From positions 1-64,000 of the forward strand of contig NZ_MAYU01000022.1 in the NCBI RefSeq assembly GCF_001685025.1: a stretch of 64,000 bases of DNA, written 5' to 3'. The stretch comes from Bacillus sp. FJAT-27225 (GTDB taxonomy: Bacteria > Bacillota > Bacilli > Bacillales > Cytobacillaceae). The notes under the pieces were generated by a model. The model was not told where the DNA came from. It made no database searches and saw only the letters and a program-made list of their open reading frames with translations. Below are positions 8,241 to 15,728 of this stretch, one piece after another (the first letter of the stretch is position 1; each line of letters begins with the position of its first letter). Made by a program: the position numbers and the translations under genes.

Positions 8241-8332
8241 TATTAAACTCTACTGCCCCGTTTGTTAAATTAGACGTTCAAGGAAATAGTACCTTTTTCC
8301 TTCTTGGATCAACGCACCCACAATCTTAAAGA
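8241..8332 (-). repeat. attC-like repeat, double site, copy 6 (diverged loop)
   Basis: AAACTCTA, CTGCCCC, GTTTGTTAAAT then an unusual loop (AGACGTTCAAGGAAATAGTACC), TCCTTCTTGGATCAAC, GCACCC, ACAATCTTAAAG. Core ends conserved, loop replaced, as seen for attC variable terminal structures. Confidence 0.75.
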
Positions 8333-8543
8333 AGTGTTCATATAGAATTAGTTAGCTTTGCTCCTATACGATATGTATTCTCGGAAATAATGTTGAAATC
8401 GTTTGTATCAACCTCAACCCATCCTAAACCCAATTTGTCCATTCTTTAGCTTGCTTGCCACGTTTGAACTTGTGAACAAACCATAAATAAATTAGACTAG
8501 AATGGTAAGATTAAAATTAAATATATGAATCGAGGTGCCGAAT

Positions 8544-8618
8544 ATGGTTAAGGGTTTTTTAAACTTCGAAATTAGAGCTATGGATGTTCTAATTATAGTC
8601 TTACTTCTTTTGAAGTAA
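8544..8618 (+). CDS. Possible 24-aa hydrophobic peptide with downstream hairpin
   Basis: ATG with GAGGTG 9 nt upstream; product MVKGFLNFEIRAMDVL then IIVLLLLK, i.e. a single hydrophobic C-terminus. A strong hairpin follows (GCAACAACG / CGTTGTTGC, 8626-8647). The size and membrane character recall type I toxin peptides, but no known family is matched and no antisense RNA can be shown. It is the only coding candidate in about 400 bp between two repeat copies. Confidence 0.3.
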   Translation: MVKGFLNFEIRAMDVLIIVLLLLK

Positions 8619-8726
8619 AGCCGAAGCAACAACGATTTCGTTGTTGCAGGAGTTTAAAAACAATTAATTAAATATCGGCACTTTTGTTATTAGGTCACCT
8701 TCACCTAAACTTTGTTATACTCTTTT

Positions 8727-8833
8727 TTAAACTAACCTGCCCCGTTTGTTCAATAAGGAATTCAACAAAAAAGGGCGGTAATCCTTCTTGGATCTACGCA
8801 CCCGTTAGTTTAAGTACATTCCTTCACAATCTC
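8727..8833 (-). repeat. attC-like repeat, double site, copy 7 (near consensus)
   Basis: AAACTAAC, CTGCCCC, GTTTGTTCAATAAGGAATT arm, loop AACAAAAAAGGGCGG, AATCCTTCTTGGATC arm, TACGCACCC, GTTAGTTTAAG and tail GTACATTCCTTCACAA. A further degenerate right half (8842-8885, CCTTAATCCTGCTTGGATTAA) follows directly, so two units are in tandem. Confidence 0.88.
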
Positions 8834-8893
8834 TACAACTAAAAGATGCCTTAATCCTGCTTGGATTAAACCATCCGTGGTTGATTAACGATA

Positions 8894-8921
8894 AATAAAA
8901 AAGCTGAACTCTATTCAGCTT
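8894..8921 (-). terminator. Second terminator downstream of ABC-3C operon
   Basis: Stem AAGCTGAA / TTCAGCTT with a 5-nt loop (8901-8921); on the minus strand it is followed by TTTTTTAT. Confidence 0.7.
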
Positions 8922-8994
8922 ATTACATTCAAAAGGACCGTAATCGAACCAATTTTATTCTCACTTGCAAAATGGAAACACACCAATCTGCACA

Positions 8995-9015
8995 ATAAAA
9001 GGGAGCATAGCTCCC
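8995..9015 (-). terminator. Intrinsic terminator of ABC-3C operon
   Basis: Minus-strand GGGAGC / GCTCCC stem with 3-nt loop followed by TTTTAT, about 27 nt after the last stop codon. Confidence 0.75.
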
Positions 9016-9041
9016 GTAATAATTTCATTCACAATAATTAA

Positions 9042-10373
9042 CTATCGTTGTAATGGTTTAATTATAAATTCTTCACCCAAATCAATTATATTAACAGGTA
9101 GTTCCCTAGTAAGGTTTTGAATTTCAGATGGCTTTAAGGAAGAAGCAACCAAAACCTGACATTTCAAACCCGCCAGGAGTTTATACAATGCACCTTGGCT
9201 ATCCATATCCATCTGTTGTTGCCCAGGTTCATCTAAAACAATTAAGCCAGGATGATTTCCATCCTTAGTAATCCCAGTTTTGGCCAATGAACATATGTAA
9301 GCCCATATCAATCGTATGTGGTCACTTGCTGACGAATCAAACTTTACGTCAAATCCTCTTACCGTTGGGGTATATTTATCTAAAGATATTGATAAATCGT
9401 TAACAGAAACACTAGAAAAATCAAACTCAGATGCATATTTCTTAAAATTACCTTCGAATTCCTGTAACTTTTTTAAGTCTATAGAAGAAAAATATTCTTT
9501 CGGTAAGTTTTCATTTCTCGCAAGGTAAGACCTCCATTGATTTTGTAACGAATCGAGTTCTTCTTTAAATTTTTGAATTTTATTCTTTGCATCTTCCAGA
9601 ACTTTTATCTTCATACGTGTTTCTACAATTTCCAATACATCCTGATGAGTTGGCATTCTTGGGTCTTCCCTAAGTTCACTTTTTAATAATCTCAACTTCT
9701 TTCGACTTTCAGATAAATGCTCTTCCAGGGAAAGTAGTTTAACTTGTTTGTTTTTAATAATATATTCTGATTGTAATACACCAAATTTAACTGCATTAAT
9801 TTGTTCTTTAATATATTTTATGTTTTCGTTTAAATCCAACGGTTCTAAATTTGCTTCTTGAGGTAGTAAGGTGTCTTCAATATGCTGATGGCAAGTTGGA
9901 CAACGCCCCTTAGATATATCCGCATGTATGTCAGAACCAAGACTATATAATTTTTGTGCTTCTTGATTCTTCTGTAAATCTTCTTCAAGAACAGCCAAAT
10001 TTTCTATCATTGTTTTTCGGTTGGTTAGCTCTAATTGAATATCTCTCCTAACGGCATTTACCGTATCTTGCTGGCTCATAACCAACCATTCTACTTTATT
10101 AATTTCCTGCTCATTTTTAGTTTCAAGTTCGGAAATCCTTCTAACATGATTATTGATTTTAGATAATTTTTCCTCTAAATGGATTATTTCATCATCAATA
10201 TCAATAAGTTCTTCGTTTTTATCATAAAGAAATACATTAAAGTCCATCAACAATGCAGGCTTGTTTGGCAGCCCAGAAATCACTCCCTTAATTTCAACCG
10301 CAGTTTCCCTAATAGACTTTACAACAGCATCCCAAGAAGCTGTTATTACCGTTTTTAGTATTCTAACCTCCAT
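9042..10373 (-). CDS. Rad50/SMC-like ABC ATPase, C-terminal part (zinc hook and Walker B)
   Basis: 443 aa. A long coiled coil (about 55-280) is interrupted by a Rad50-type zinc hook CPTC (158-161). The C-terminal head has an ABC signature-like segment (FDSSASDHIRL, 345-355) and Walker B with catalytic glutamate LIVLDEP (377-383), then a D-loop-like region. It lacks a Walker A; that lies in the preceding ORF, which overlaps it by 11 nt in another frame. Together they make one about 670-aa ATPase. The ATG has no clear ribosome binding site, so the two pieces are probably one gene broken by a frameshift near the A-rich junction, or joined by programmed frameshifting. Confidence 0.8.
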   Translation of the reverse strand: MEVRILKTVITASWDAVVKSIRETAVEIKGVISGLPNKPALLMDFNVFLYDKNEELIDIDDEIIHLEEKLSKINNHVRRISELETKNEQEINKVEWLVMSQQDTVNAVRRDIQLELTNRKTMIENLAVLEEDLQKNQEAQKLYSLGSDIHADISKGRCPTCHQHIEDTLLPQEANLEPLDLNENIKYIKEQINAVKFGVLQSEYIIKNKQVKLLSLEEHLSESRKKLRLLKSELREDPRMPTHQDVLEIVETRMKIKVLEDAKNKIQKFKEELDSLQNQWRSYLARNENLPKEYFSSIDLKKLQEFEGNFKKYASEFDFSSVSVNDLSISLDKYTPTVRGFDVKFDSSASDHIRLIWAYICSLAKTGITKDGNHPGLIVLDEPGQQQMDMDSQGALYKLLAGLKCQVLVASSLKPSEIQNLTRELPVNIIDLGEEFIIKPLQR

Positions 10374-11055
10374 CTTTTTCTTTTGAATTTTTTAATACAT
10401 CTAAATCAAGTATAAACTCTACAGCACGCTTAGCAATATCCCTAATCCCATAACTGTATGGCAGTGGAGTATAAAAACTATTCCACCCTCTGATTTGCTC
10501 AATGTAGAATAATGGAAATAATGATTGAATGTATAATAATTGCTCGTTCCCCTCATAAGTTGGTACTTCTGGAAGTTCCCATCCAATGAATTCAGCTAAA
10601 AAGCTATGAAATCCAGAAGCAGCCGTAGCGGAACCCTTCATATGAACATAAAAGTCTTTTGAGGAATAAGGCTTACTACTTGACAATACAAGGCCCTCAT
10701 GAACCCTGATTAACCTAGGGTCTATTGAGGAAGATTTTATCCACCGAGTAATGGTGATTGATTTACCTTGATTGTTTGTAATTTCTAATTGGACTTTAGA
10801 TTCCAACACGTAGATAGTTTTATGGTTAAAACTGAATTCTTCCTTTAAAACGGGTTTCATTGATTTGGTATTTATTCCACCTAAGAGTTCCTCTATTCCC
10901 AAGGCGTATAAAATTGAATTTAAACAAGAACTTTTTCCTTTTGAATTCTTTGCCCTTAAAATATTTAGCCCATTTTTAAAGTCAATTTTGGTTCCGAATA
11001 CTCCGCATTCAGTATCTAACGATATTAATAATGTATTAAGTGTTAACCGTTGCAT
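10363..11055 (-). CDS. Rad50/SMC-like ABC ATPase, N-terminal part (Walker A)
   Basis: 230 aa with the RecF/Rad50-like N-terminal half-head: Walker A in AKNSKGKSSCLNS (35-47, Lys41), then beta-rich segments. The frame ends with KNSKEKDGG inside an A-rich stretch where the C-terminal part begins. Its ATG overlaps the stop of the middle-component gene (TAATG), so translation is coupled. As the ATPase of an ABC-three-component system it would load on or sense DNA and control the effector nuclease. Confidence 0.8.
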   Translation of the reverse strand: MQRLTLNTLLISLDTECGVFGTKIDFKNGLNILRAKNSKGKSSCLNSILYALGIEELLGGINTKSMKPVLKEEFSFNHKTIYVLESKVQLEITNNQGKSITITRWIKSSSIDPRLIRVHEGLVLSSSKPYSSKDFYVHMKGSATAASGFHSFLAEFIGWELPEVPTYEGNEQLLYIQSLFPLFYIEQIRGWNSFYTPLPYSYGIRDIAKRAVEFILDLDVLKNSKEKDGG

Positions 11056-11525
11056 TAGGAATTGAACCTCTCTTTGAAGACTTTATTGATATAGGCATCT
11101 GATATTCCCTTTTTTATTTTAAGAAGAACAGCTTTTTCCTCAGCCAATATATCCATTTGTCCGACAATTGATAAAGCATATTGTTCTCCTTTTTCAGATA
11201 GAAAAAACTTTCCATTATTAACATTAAAAAAGATTAAATGCTCAGCTATGGCAAAATTTAACGCTCTATTTAAAGAAGGGTCAAAACGAATAATAGGAAA
11301 GTTCGCTCCACTTTTTATATCCAATAACCTATGATGTCTTTTTGAGGTTTTTAATGCCCAGTTAAACAGCTGAAGCTTAAGGAGTGTGGCAGATTGTTTG
11401 TTAGAAGAGAGGTAAAGTGTCAAAATAATTAAGGCAATTTTATATAAAGGGCGTAACTCTGCCATCAAAGGAGTTTTTTTTCTATTAAAATTTATTGTTT
11501 CTATTTCATCCAAAAGCGAACTCAT
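11055..11525 (-). CDS. Three-component ABC system middle component
   Basis: A 156-aa helical protein that looks like a winged-helix domain (LYKIALIILTLYLSSNKQ, LQLFNWALKTSKR, then a beta-hairpin FFNVNNGKFFLSEKG). Proteins of this size between an effector and a Rad50-like ATPase are the middle components (MC) of ABC-3C systems described in the ABC ATPase classification literature. I start at the ATG that overlaps the effector stop (TAATG); an in-frame extension upstream would lie inside the effector gene. The role is presumed to be coupling ATPase and effector. Confidence 0.7.
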   Translation of the reverse strand: MSSLLDEIETINFNRKKTPLMAELRPLYKIALIILTLYLSSNKQSATLLKLQLFNWALKTSKRHHRLLDIKSGANFPIIRFDPSLNRALNFAIAEHLIFFNVNNGKFFLSEKGEQYALSIVGQMDILAEEKAVLLKIKKGISDAYINKVFKERFNS

Positions 11526-12478
11526 TATATTTCCCCCCCAAAATCTAATGGACAATCTATTAACCAACTAGACACTGCCTCATTACATAAATCTTCATAC
11601 ACGGAATACTCGAATATTTGATCAAAATTTTCAGTACCTAGAGCATGTTTATACTTACTTAACGTGTGCCTTAAAAATTCTTTTGGAGTTAATTCTGTTA
11701 ATAGAACCTCTTTCTGTAAATACTCTTCAATCGAACTTTTAATTTTTACTTGCTTTTCATACATCCCCCCATATACATCTTGCATTCGGGAAATAATTTG
11801 TTGGCCTTTTAAATGTTCTTTTATAACTTGATCAACGAATTTATTTGTTTTATATACCCTTGCATCTTCGTCATCAATATTCTTAAATAGAAAACCTATT
11901 TTTCTATTTAAAACTTCAATTGATTTGGATTCACATTTTCTCCAATCAATAATCTCATCTTCTTTAGGAGTTTGAACCTGGAATTCTATTTTACTAGTCA
12001 ACATTCTCTTAACAACCATAATTTCGTTCGCATAAAAACCTTCATCGTGTATCAATACATCGAACTCAGGATCAAGAAGTTCTCGCATATCTGTCAATGC
12101 CCTTAATTCCAGTGCCTTGCTATGACAATGTGCTATAATATCCTTATTTAAAATTATGGGTGTTAAGAATACCCACTTTTTTATTTTTATCGGCCCTAAA
12201 AATTTTTGAAGCCGCGTTTTATTTGAAATTAATTTTTTTAAGTCTGCAGAGATTTTTGCTCTTTGGGCTTCATATAACTTTTTAGCCTCGTACTGTTCAT
12301 CAGGACAATAACATTGAAAGACAATTCCAGTTCGGGTAAAGCCCTCAATACCAAGGTCACCATTAGTATGAGCAGTCATTTCTTGATAACCTTCTTCTCC
12401 ATACTTGGTTTTTAATAATAATTGACAATGTTCTTCCCAACTATCCCCATCATAAGTTCCTGACTTTGTTTTTATCAT
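11525..12478 (-). CDS. ABC-3C effector with PD-(D/E)xK-like nuclease domain
   Basis: 317 aa. The N-terminus has SWEEHCQLLL (13-22), then TNGDLGIEGF (38-47) and FQCYC (54-58), the arrangement of restriction-endonuclease-like folds (helix Glu, GD.GIEG acidic residues, then a FQCY strand where Mrr-like enzymes have QCK). The rest is helical and charged. It is the first gene of the operon (GGAGGGTACAA then ATG), overlapping the middle component. The likely job is cleavage of invading DNA when triggered by the ATPase. The lysine of the canonical motif is not in the usual place, so catalysis is inferred. Confidence 0.65.
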   Translation of the reverse strand: MIKTKSGTYDGDSWEEHCQLLLKTKYGEEGYQEMTAHTNGDLGIEGFTRTGIVFQCYCPDEQYEAKKLYEAQRAKISADLKKLISNKTRLQKFLGPIKIKKWVFLTPIILNKDIIAHCHSKALELRALTDMRELLDPEFDVLIHDEGFYANEIMVVKRMLTSKIEFQVQTPKEDEIIDWRKCESKSIEVLNRKIGFLFKNIDDEDARVYKTNKFVDQVIKEHLKGQQIISRMQDVYGGMYEKQVKIKSSIEEYLQKEVLLTELTPKEFLRHTLSKYKHALGTENFDQIFEYSVYEDLCNEAVSSWLIDCPLDFGGEI

Positions 12479-12503
12479 TTGTACCCTCCAGTGTTTTATA
12501 CCA

Positions 12504-12535
12504 AAGTTACAAAACTCTTACCTAAATTGTAACTT
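12504..12535. promoter_or_regulatory. Inverted repeat upstream of the ABC-3C operon
   Basis: Perfect 9-bp arms AAGTTACAA / TTGTAACTT separated by 14 nt, 26-57 bp upstream of the effector ATG, overlapping the presumed promoter (GGTATAAAAC at about 12495-12504 on the minus strand). A candidate operator; no regulator gene is adjacent. Confidence 0.45.
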
Positions 12536-12594
12536 AAATTTTCCAATTTCACCATATAACTACAAATAAAAGGATATTTTTGGGGTGATTGCCT

Positions 12595-12919
12595 CTTTTG
12601 AGCAGGCAACGAAGGAATGGGACATACTTTTCTCGACCGCAAAAGTGCGACTTTTATAGGCATTGAATTTAAACAAGTAAATTAATAAAGTAGTTAGGCA
12701 TTTTATGCATCAATATTATATTGGCGGACAATGTATAAATTGGCGGTCCTTTTTTACTTTTGGAAAAGCTATGAAAATAATATTGTTGATAAATGACAAA
12801 AAACAAGGATCCGATTGAGGTCCTTGTTTTAGATCCTTATTGAAGATTAGCACCCGTTAGTTAAAGAAGGTCTATTAATTTTCATCTTTTTTATATGCTA
12901 ATTTCAATCTATTATAAAA
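12595..12919. other. Intergenic stretch with terminator and a single repeat site
   Basis: No convincing gene. It holds two direct copies of ATTGGCGG (12719-12749 region) of unknown origin, a bidirectional terminator-like hairpin (AAACAAGGA / TCCTTGTTT, 12801-12829) and a GCACCC-type half-site of the dispersed repeat (12840-12867, GATTA, GCACCC, GTTAGTTAAAG). Confidence 0.55.
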
Positions 12920-13186
12920 CTAAAATAATGCCCTAATAGATAGGAAAATAGATATTACAGAACAAGCATAGAAGAGTAAAGCCGTTTTAAAATTCCTCCT
13001 AAATTTAATAGCGTAAGCACAAAAGAAGATAGCCACAGCTAATTTGGAACAACTTCGTAAATAAGGTTGATTTGAAAAAAATGAACTACTTAAAATAATT
13101 GAAGTAAGGAAAGTTATAGAAATTATTATTTTGAACCACAAAGGTTCATTCAGGAACACTTTAATCATAAATTTTATCCGTTGCAT
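12920..13186 (-). CDS. Small membrane protein, three helices
   Basis: 88 aa with hydrophobic segments at about 17-38, 49-62 and 67-86 and a short basic N-terminus. No family recognised. Its start overlaps by 13 nt the end of a 30-codon membrane-peptide ORF, within which lies a GGGAG binding site about 9 nt before the ATG; translation is probably coupled. Array-type single gene unit. Confidence 0.6.
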   Translation of the reverse strand: MQRIKFMIKVFLNEPLWFKIIISITFLTSIILSSSFFSNQPYLRSCSKLAVAIFFCAYAIKFRRNFKTALLFYACSVISIFLSIRALF

Positions 13187-13266
13187 GATGGTACAACTCC
13201 CTTCAATCTTACTAAGTACGACACAAGTAAAAGAGCTATACCAATAACCAGTAATCCGTAATCCAT
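13174..13266 (-). CDS. 30-aa membrane peptide overlapping the next gene
   Basis: MDYGLLVIGIALLLVSYLVR then LKGVVPSCNG: one transmembrane helix with a short basic tail. GGGAGGCG lies 5-6 nt before the ATG. The stop lies inside the start of the 88-aa membrane protein, so the pair may work or be translated together. Confidence 0.5.
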   Translation of the reverse strand: MDYGLLVIGIALLLVSYLVRLKGVVPSCNG

Positions 13267-13338
13267 CTTTACGCCTCCCAAAACATAATTATTTTTTGTT
13301 ACCCTTTATACGACATAAAAAGGAAAAAGTTTCCTTTC

Positions 13339-13426
13339 TTCCGCTAACCTGCCCCGTTTGTTTAATAAAGAATTCAATAAAAAGTGCGGATACTTCCAGG
13401 AACTACGCACCCGTTTGTAAATTAAG
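13339..13426 (-). repeat. attC-like repeat, double site, copy 8
   Basis: GCTAAC, CTGCCCC, GTTTGTTTAATAAAGAATT arm, loop with AAAAAGTGCGG, TACTTCCAGGAACTAC arm, GCACCC, GTTTGTAAATTAAG. Right arm diverged to GTTTGTA. Confidence 0.82.
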
Positions 13427-13438
13427 CATATTAGATTT

Positions 13439-13975
13439 CTACACTACTTTTTTTCCAATCCAATGAGCAAGCAATGCAACTGGAATAATTAAGAGACAAA
13501 AAGGTAAGCATAGAAAAATAATTTCCCATGTAATTACTTCATTCATTAATAATGAACGATATAAAACTAAACTGTATGGAATGATAACAATCAACGAAGT
13601 AATTGCACCAGGCGTAACGGAACGAAGAATGATGGATTGACCAATATGAGTAAAAGCGTGTAGAAAAAAAGCCAATGTAATAATGGTAAAAATATAAATA
13701 TTACCAAGTAATCCTTGAATCACATATTGATTAGCCATAACGGTTGAACTACTTACGAATAGAAATATAACTAATACGGCAACTGCAAACTGGGCTGTTG
13801 ACATAGAAAATTGTTTAATGACTCTATTCGCAATTCTTTCTGGCAATATATCGGATATAATAGTTGAATTTCTCTTCATCCACCTCTCAACCATAATAAT
13901 TTCTTCAAAATCATGAAGGATAAACATAATTGGAAATAACCAGATAAGTGTTTGAACATAAAACCACTGTTCCAT
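13439..13975 (-). CDS. HXXEE-motif integral membrane protein
   Basis: 178 aa with five or so membrane helices and the signature HDFEE in the first helix (MFILHDFEEIIMVERW), which defines the HXXEE family of unknown biochemical function; the conserved His and Glu pair in the membrane suggest a metal- or proton-linked enzyme. I use the ATG preceded by AAGGA and 8 nt, six codons inside the longest frame. Stands alone between repeat copies. Confidence 0.8.
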   Translation of the reverse strand: MEQWFYVQTLIWLFPIMFILHDFEEIIMVERWMKRNSTIISDILPERIANRVIKQFSMSTAQFAVAVLVIFLFVSSSTVMANQYVIQGLLGNIYIFTIITLAFFLHAFTHIGQSIILRSVTPGAITSLIVIIPYSLVLYRSLLMNEVITWEIIFLCLPFCLLIIPVALLAHWIGKKVV

Positions 13976-14036
13976 AATCCCCATCCTTTCCATAAAACTT
14001 CTCTTATTTTATTTTAAATTTACCAGCCGTTCTTTC

Positions 14037-14138
14037 TTCAACTAACCTGCCCCGTTTGTTTAATAAGGAATTCAACAAAAAAGGCGGTTAATCCTTCTTG
14101 GATCAACGCACCCGTATGTTTAAGTAGAGTTTTTCACA
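14037..14138 (-). repeat. attC-like repeat, double site, copy 9 (near consensus)
   Basis: TTCAACTAAC, CTGCCCC, GTTTGTTTAATAAGGAATT, loop CAACAAAAAAGGCGGTT, AATCCTTCTTGGATCAAC, GCACCC, GTATGTTTAAG, tail to TTTTTCACAAAC. One of the clearest copies for folding. Confidence 0.9.
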
Positions 14139-14145
14139 AACTTTA

Positions 14146-14820
14146 TTATGTACCTTGTATTTGAGTTTTTATAACTAAACAATCTTTGCATAAATGATAG
14201 TAAATATTCATCTCGCCTAATTGGAAATCAACAACTGAAATAAGTTTTTGTTCCCCAAGGTCTTGTGTTATCGCGGCAATGTACATCATCTCTTTAGAAC
14301 AGGTTGGACATTCCAAATGTTCTGGAATTTCATCGTATAAAGGGGCACCTAATAATCTACATAAATATTCCGAACCGAATAAATCAAAAGCTGTCCAATA
14401 GCTTTCTTCATTTGTTGGTATATCTTCATCTTTCATATTAAGTATCATTACATTGGTTCTAGGAAGTGGCACAGGTAGCTTATCTTCAACTTCCTGTATC
14501 CAATCTTCCGTATTATCCTGACTAATTATTTCAACATTTTTACCTTCATTGCTTAACTTAAAATATTGAGGTTCCCACACCATCGAACAGTTCAAGCAGG
14601 ACACTAACGGCAGAACGTTTAGTCCTTCAGCTTTAACTTCCGAAAGTCTTTCATCTTTTAAATCCAAACAAAATATTTGATGCATTTTCTCTCCGCATAA
14701 TGGACAAACAGGCAAATCACAATCTCGACCACCAAAATAGTGATTATAAATATCGTTTCCTTCTACTACCCTGTATCCTTTTACACCTTTCCAGTGTTCC
14801 CCATAAGGATTTTTTGTCAT
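14146..14820 (-). CDS. Zinc-ribbon-like protein with four CxxC pairs
   Basis: 224 aa, cytoplasmic, with CPLCG, CLNC, CPTC and CKDC pairs that could bind two zinc ions. The C-terminal part (RLLGAPLYDEIPEHLECPTC, then YYHLCKDC) weakly resembles the end of DUF1963/YwqG proteins, but I cannot assign the family. Start chosen at the ATG behind GGAGAGGATTTAAT; 15 upstream in-frame codons lack a binding site. Single gene unit, the repeat follows within 10 bp of its stop. Confidence 0.65.
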   Translation of the reverse strand: MTKNPYGEHWKGVKGYRVVEGNDIYNHYFGGRDCDLPVCPLCGEKMHQIFCLDLKDERLSEVKAEGLNVLPLVSCLNCSMVWEPQYFKLSNEGKNVEIISQDNTEDWIQEVEDKLPVPLPRTNVMILNMKDEDIPTNEESYWTAFDLFGSEYLCRLLGAPLYDEIPEHLECPTCSKEMMYIAAITQDLGEQKLISVVDFQLGEMNIYYHLCKDCLVIKTQIQGT

Positions 14821-14893
14821 ATTAAATCCTCTCCAAAGTAAATATAGCTTTAATAGGATTATCAACTTCTATAATCCATTTGTTATTTTCTTC

Positions 14894-14997
14894 TTGTGCT
14901 AACCTGCCCCGTTTGCTTAATAAGGAATTCAACAAAAAGGGCGGTTAATCCTTCTTGGATCAACGCACCCGTATGTTTAAGTACATTTATTCACATT
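14894..14997 (-). repeat. attC-like repeat, double site, copy 10
   Basis: GTGCTAAC, CTGCCCC, GTTTGCTTAATAAGGAATT, loop CAACAAAAAGGGCGGTT, AATCCTTCTTGGATCAAC, GCACCC, GTATGTTTAAG, tail GTACATTTATTCACA. Confidence 0.9.
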
Positions 14998-15091
14998 GTT
15001 TATTACAGGAATGCTAAACCGTCAAAGTAACTCAATAAAAAATAAACAAAACTGCTTACGCCGCTCAAAGAAATAATTTGATAAATTGAAA

Positions 15092-15421
15092 TTATTCAAT
15101 AGGAGGATGCTTCAATTCTTCATCTTCGAGACTACTGTCGTTCTTATATCCTATTAATAGAATTTCTCCATCGATGTACCAAATATATTCATAAATTACT
15201 CCAGGGTCATCCTTCAATTCAACATTAACGTAATAACCACCTTGCTTATAATCTTTTTTTACTTCCTTGCTTTTTATATTTTCCTTTGAAATCCCCTGTT
15301 TTTTCATATACTCTGCAACATCCTTTTCAGATAAATACTTTTGAATAGGAAACGTATAAAGCAAAAAACCTAATATGAACAAAAGAACGAAATTTAGCGT
15401 AACAACAGTCTTATCTGACAT
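15092..15421 (-). CDS. DUF3139 family membrane-anchored protein
   Basis: 109 aa: one N-terminal helix (about 6-24), then a soluble domain with the DUF3139 pattern KDVAEYMKKQGI, IKSKEVKKDYKQGGYYVNVE and a C-terminal PPIE. Function of the family is unknown; it is probably exported and tethered. Start at ATG behind GAGGGGGATTTGTA. A second DUF3139 gene at 25196-25534 is clearly paralogous (shared SKE.KKDYKQ.GY and YPPI/HPPI end). An 18-bp palindrome sits 30 bp upstream. Confidence 0.82.
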   Translation of the reverse strand: MSDKTVVTLNFVLLFILGFLLYTFPIQKYLSEKDVAEYMKKQGISKENIKSKEVKKDYKQGGYYVNVELKDDPGVIYEYIWYIDGEILLIGYKNDSSLEDEELKHPPIE

Positions 15422-15450
15422 TACAAATCCCCCTCTTAACAATAAATGTA

Positions 15451-15468
15451 TAGTGTAATTTTACACTA
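15451..15468. promoter_or_regulatory. Palindrome upstream of DUF3139 gene
   Basis: TAGTGTAA, TT, TTACACTA: perfect 8-bp arms, 30 bp before the start codon. Its core GTGTAATTTTACAC occurs again at 25007-25020 upstream of the second DUF3139 gene, so it may be a shared operator. Confidence 0.5.
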
Positions 15469-15518
15469 AAATACACACTTTGTCACTATTGTTAAGAATT
15501 TTTAAAAATTCGAAAAGA

Positions 15519-15543
15519 CAGCCCAGTTATCGTTCTGGACTGC
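15519..15543 (-). terminator. Terminator-like hairpin
   Basis: CAGTCCAG / CTGGGCTG stem (one G-T pair) on the minus strand followed by TCTTTTC and an AT-rich stretch; it would end transcription arriving from the 15729-16061 gene. Confidence 0.55.
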
Positions 15544-15608
15544 CTTAGATTTAACCTTAAAATTTATGAAATAATCTTGCCTAAATAGTCTTAAATTGAA
15601 TATTCCTT

Positions 15609-15696
15609 ATTGAACAATCCTGCCCCGTTTGCTTAATAAGGAATTCAACAAAAAGGGCGGTTAATCCTTCCTGGATCAACACACCCGATAGTTGGA
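15609..15696 (-). repeat. attC-like repeat, double site, copy 11
   Basis: TTGAACAATC, CTGCCCC, GTTTGCTTAATAAGGAATT, loop, AATCCTTCCTGGATCAAC, ACACCC, GATAGTTGGAAAAG. The two outer arms differ (ACAATC against GATAGTT). Confidence 0.88.
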
Positions 15697-15728
15697 AAAG
15701 AATAGAGAAATGTATCCCTTTAGAAGCC

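Noticed and set aside
12719-12749. Direct repeat ATTGGCGG as a transposon end
   Set aside because: Only two short direct copies, no inverted partner and no transposase nearby.
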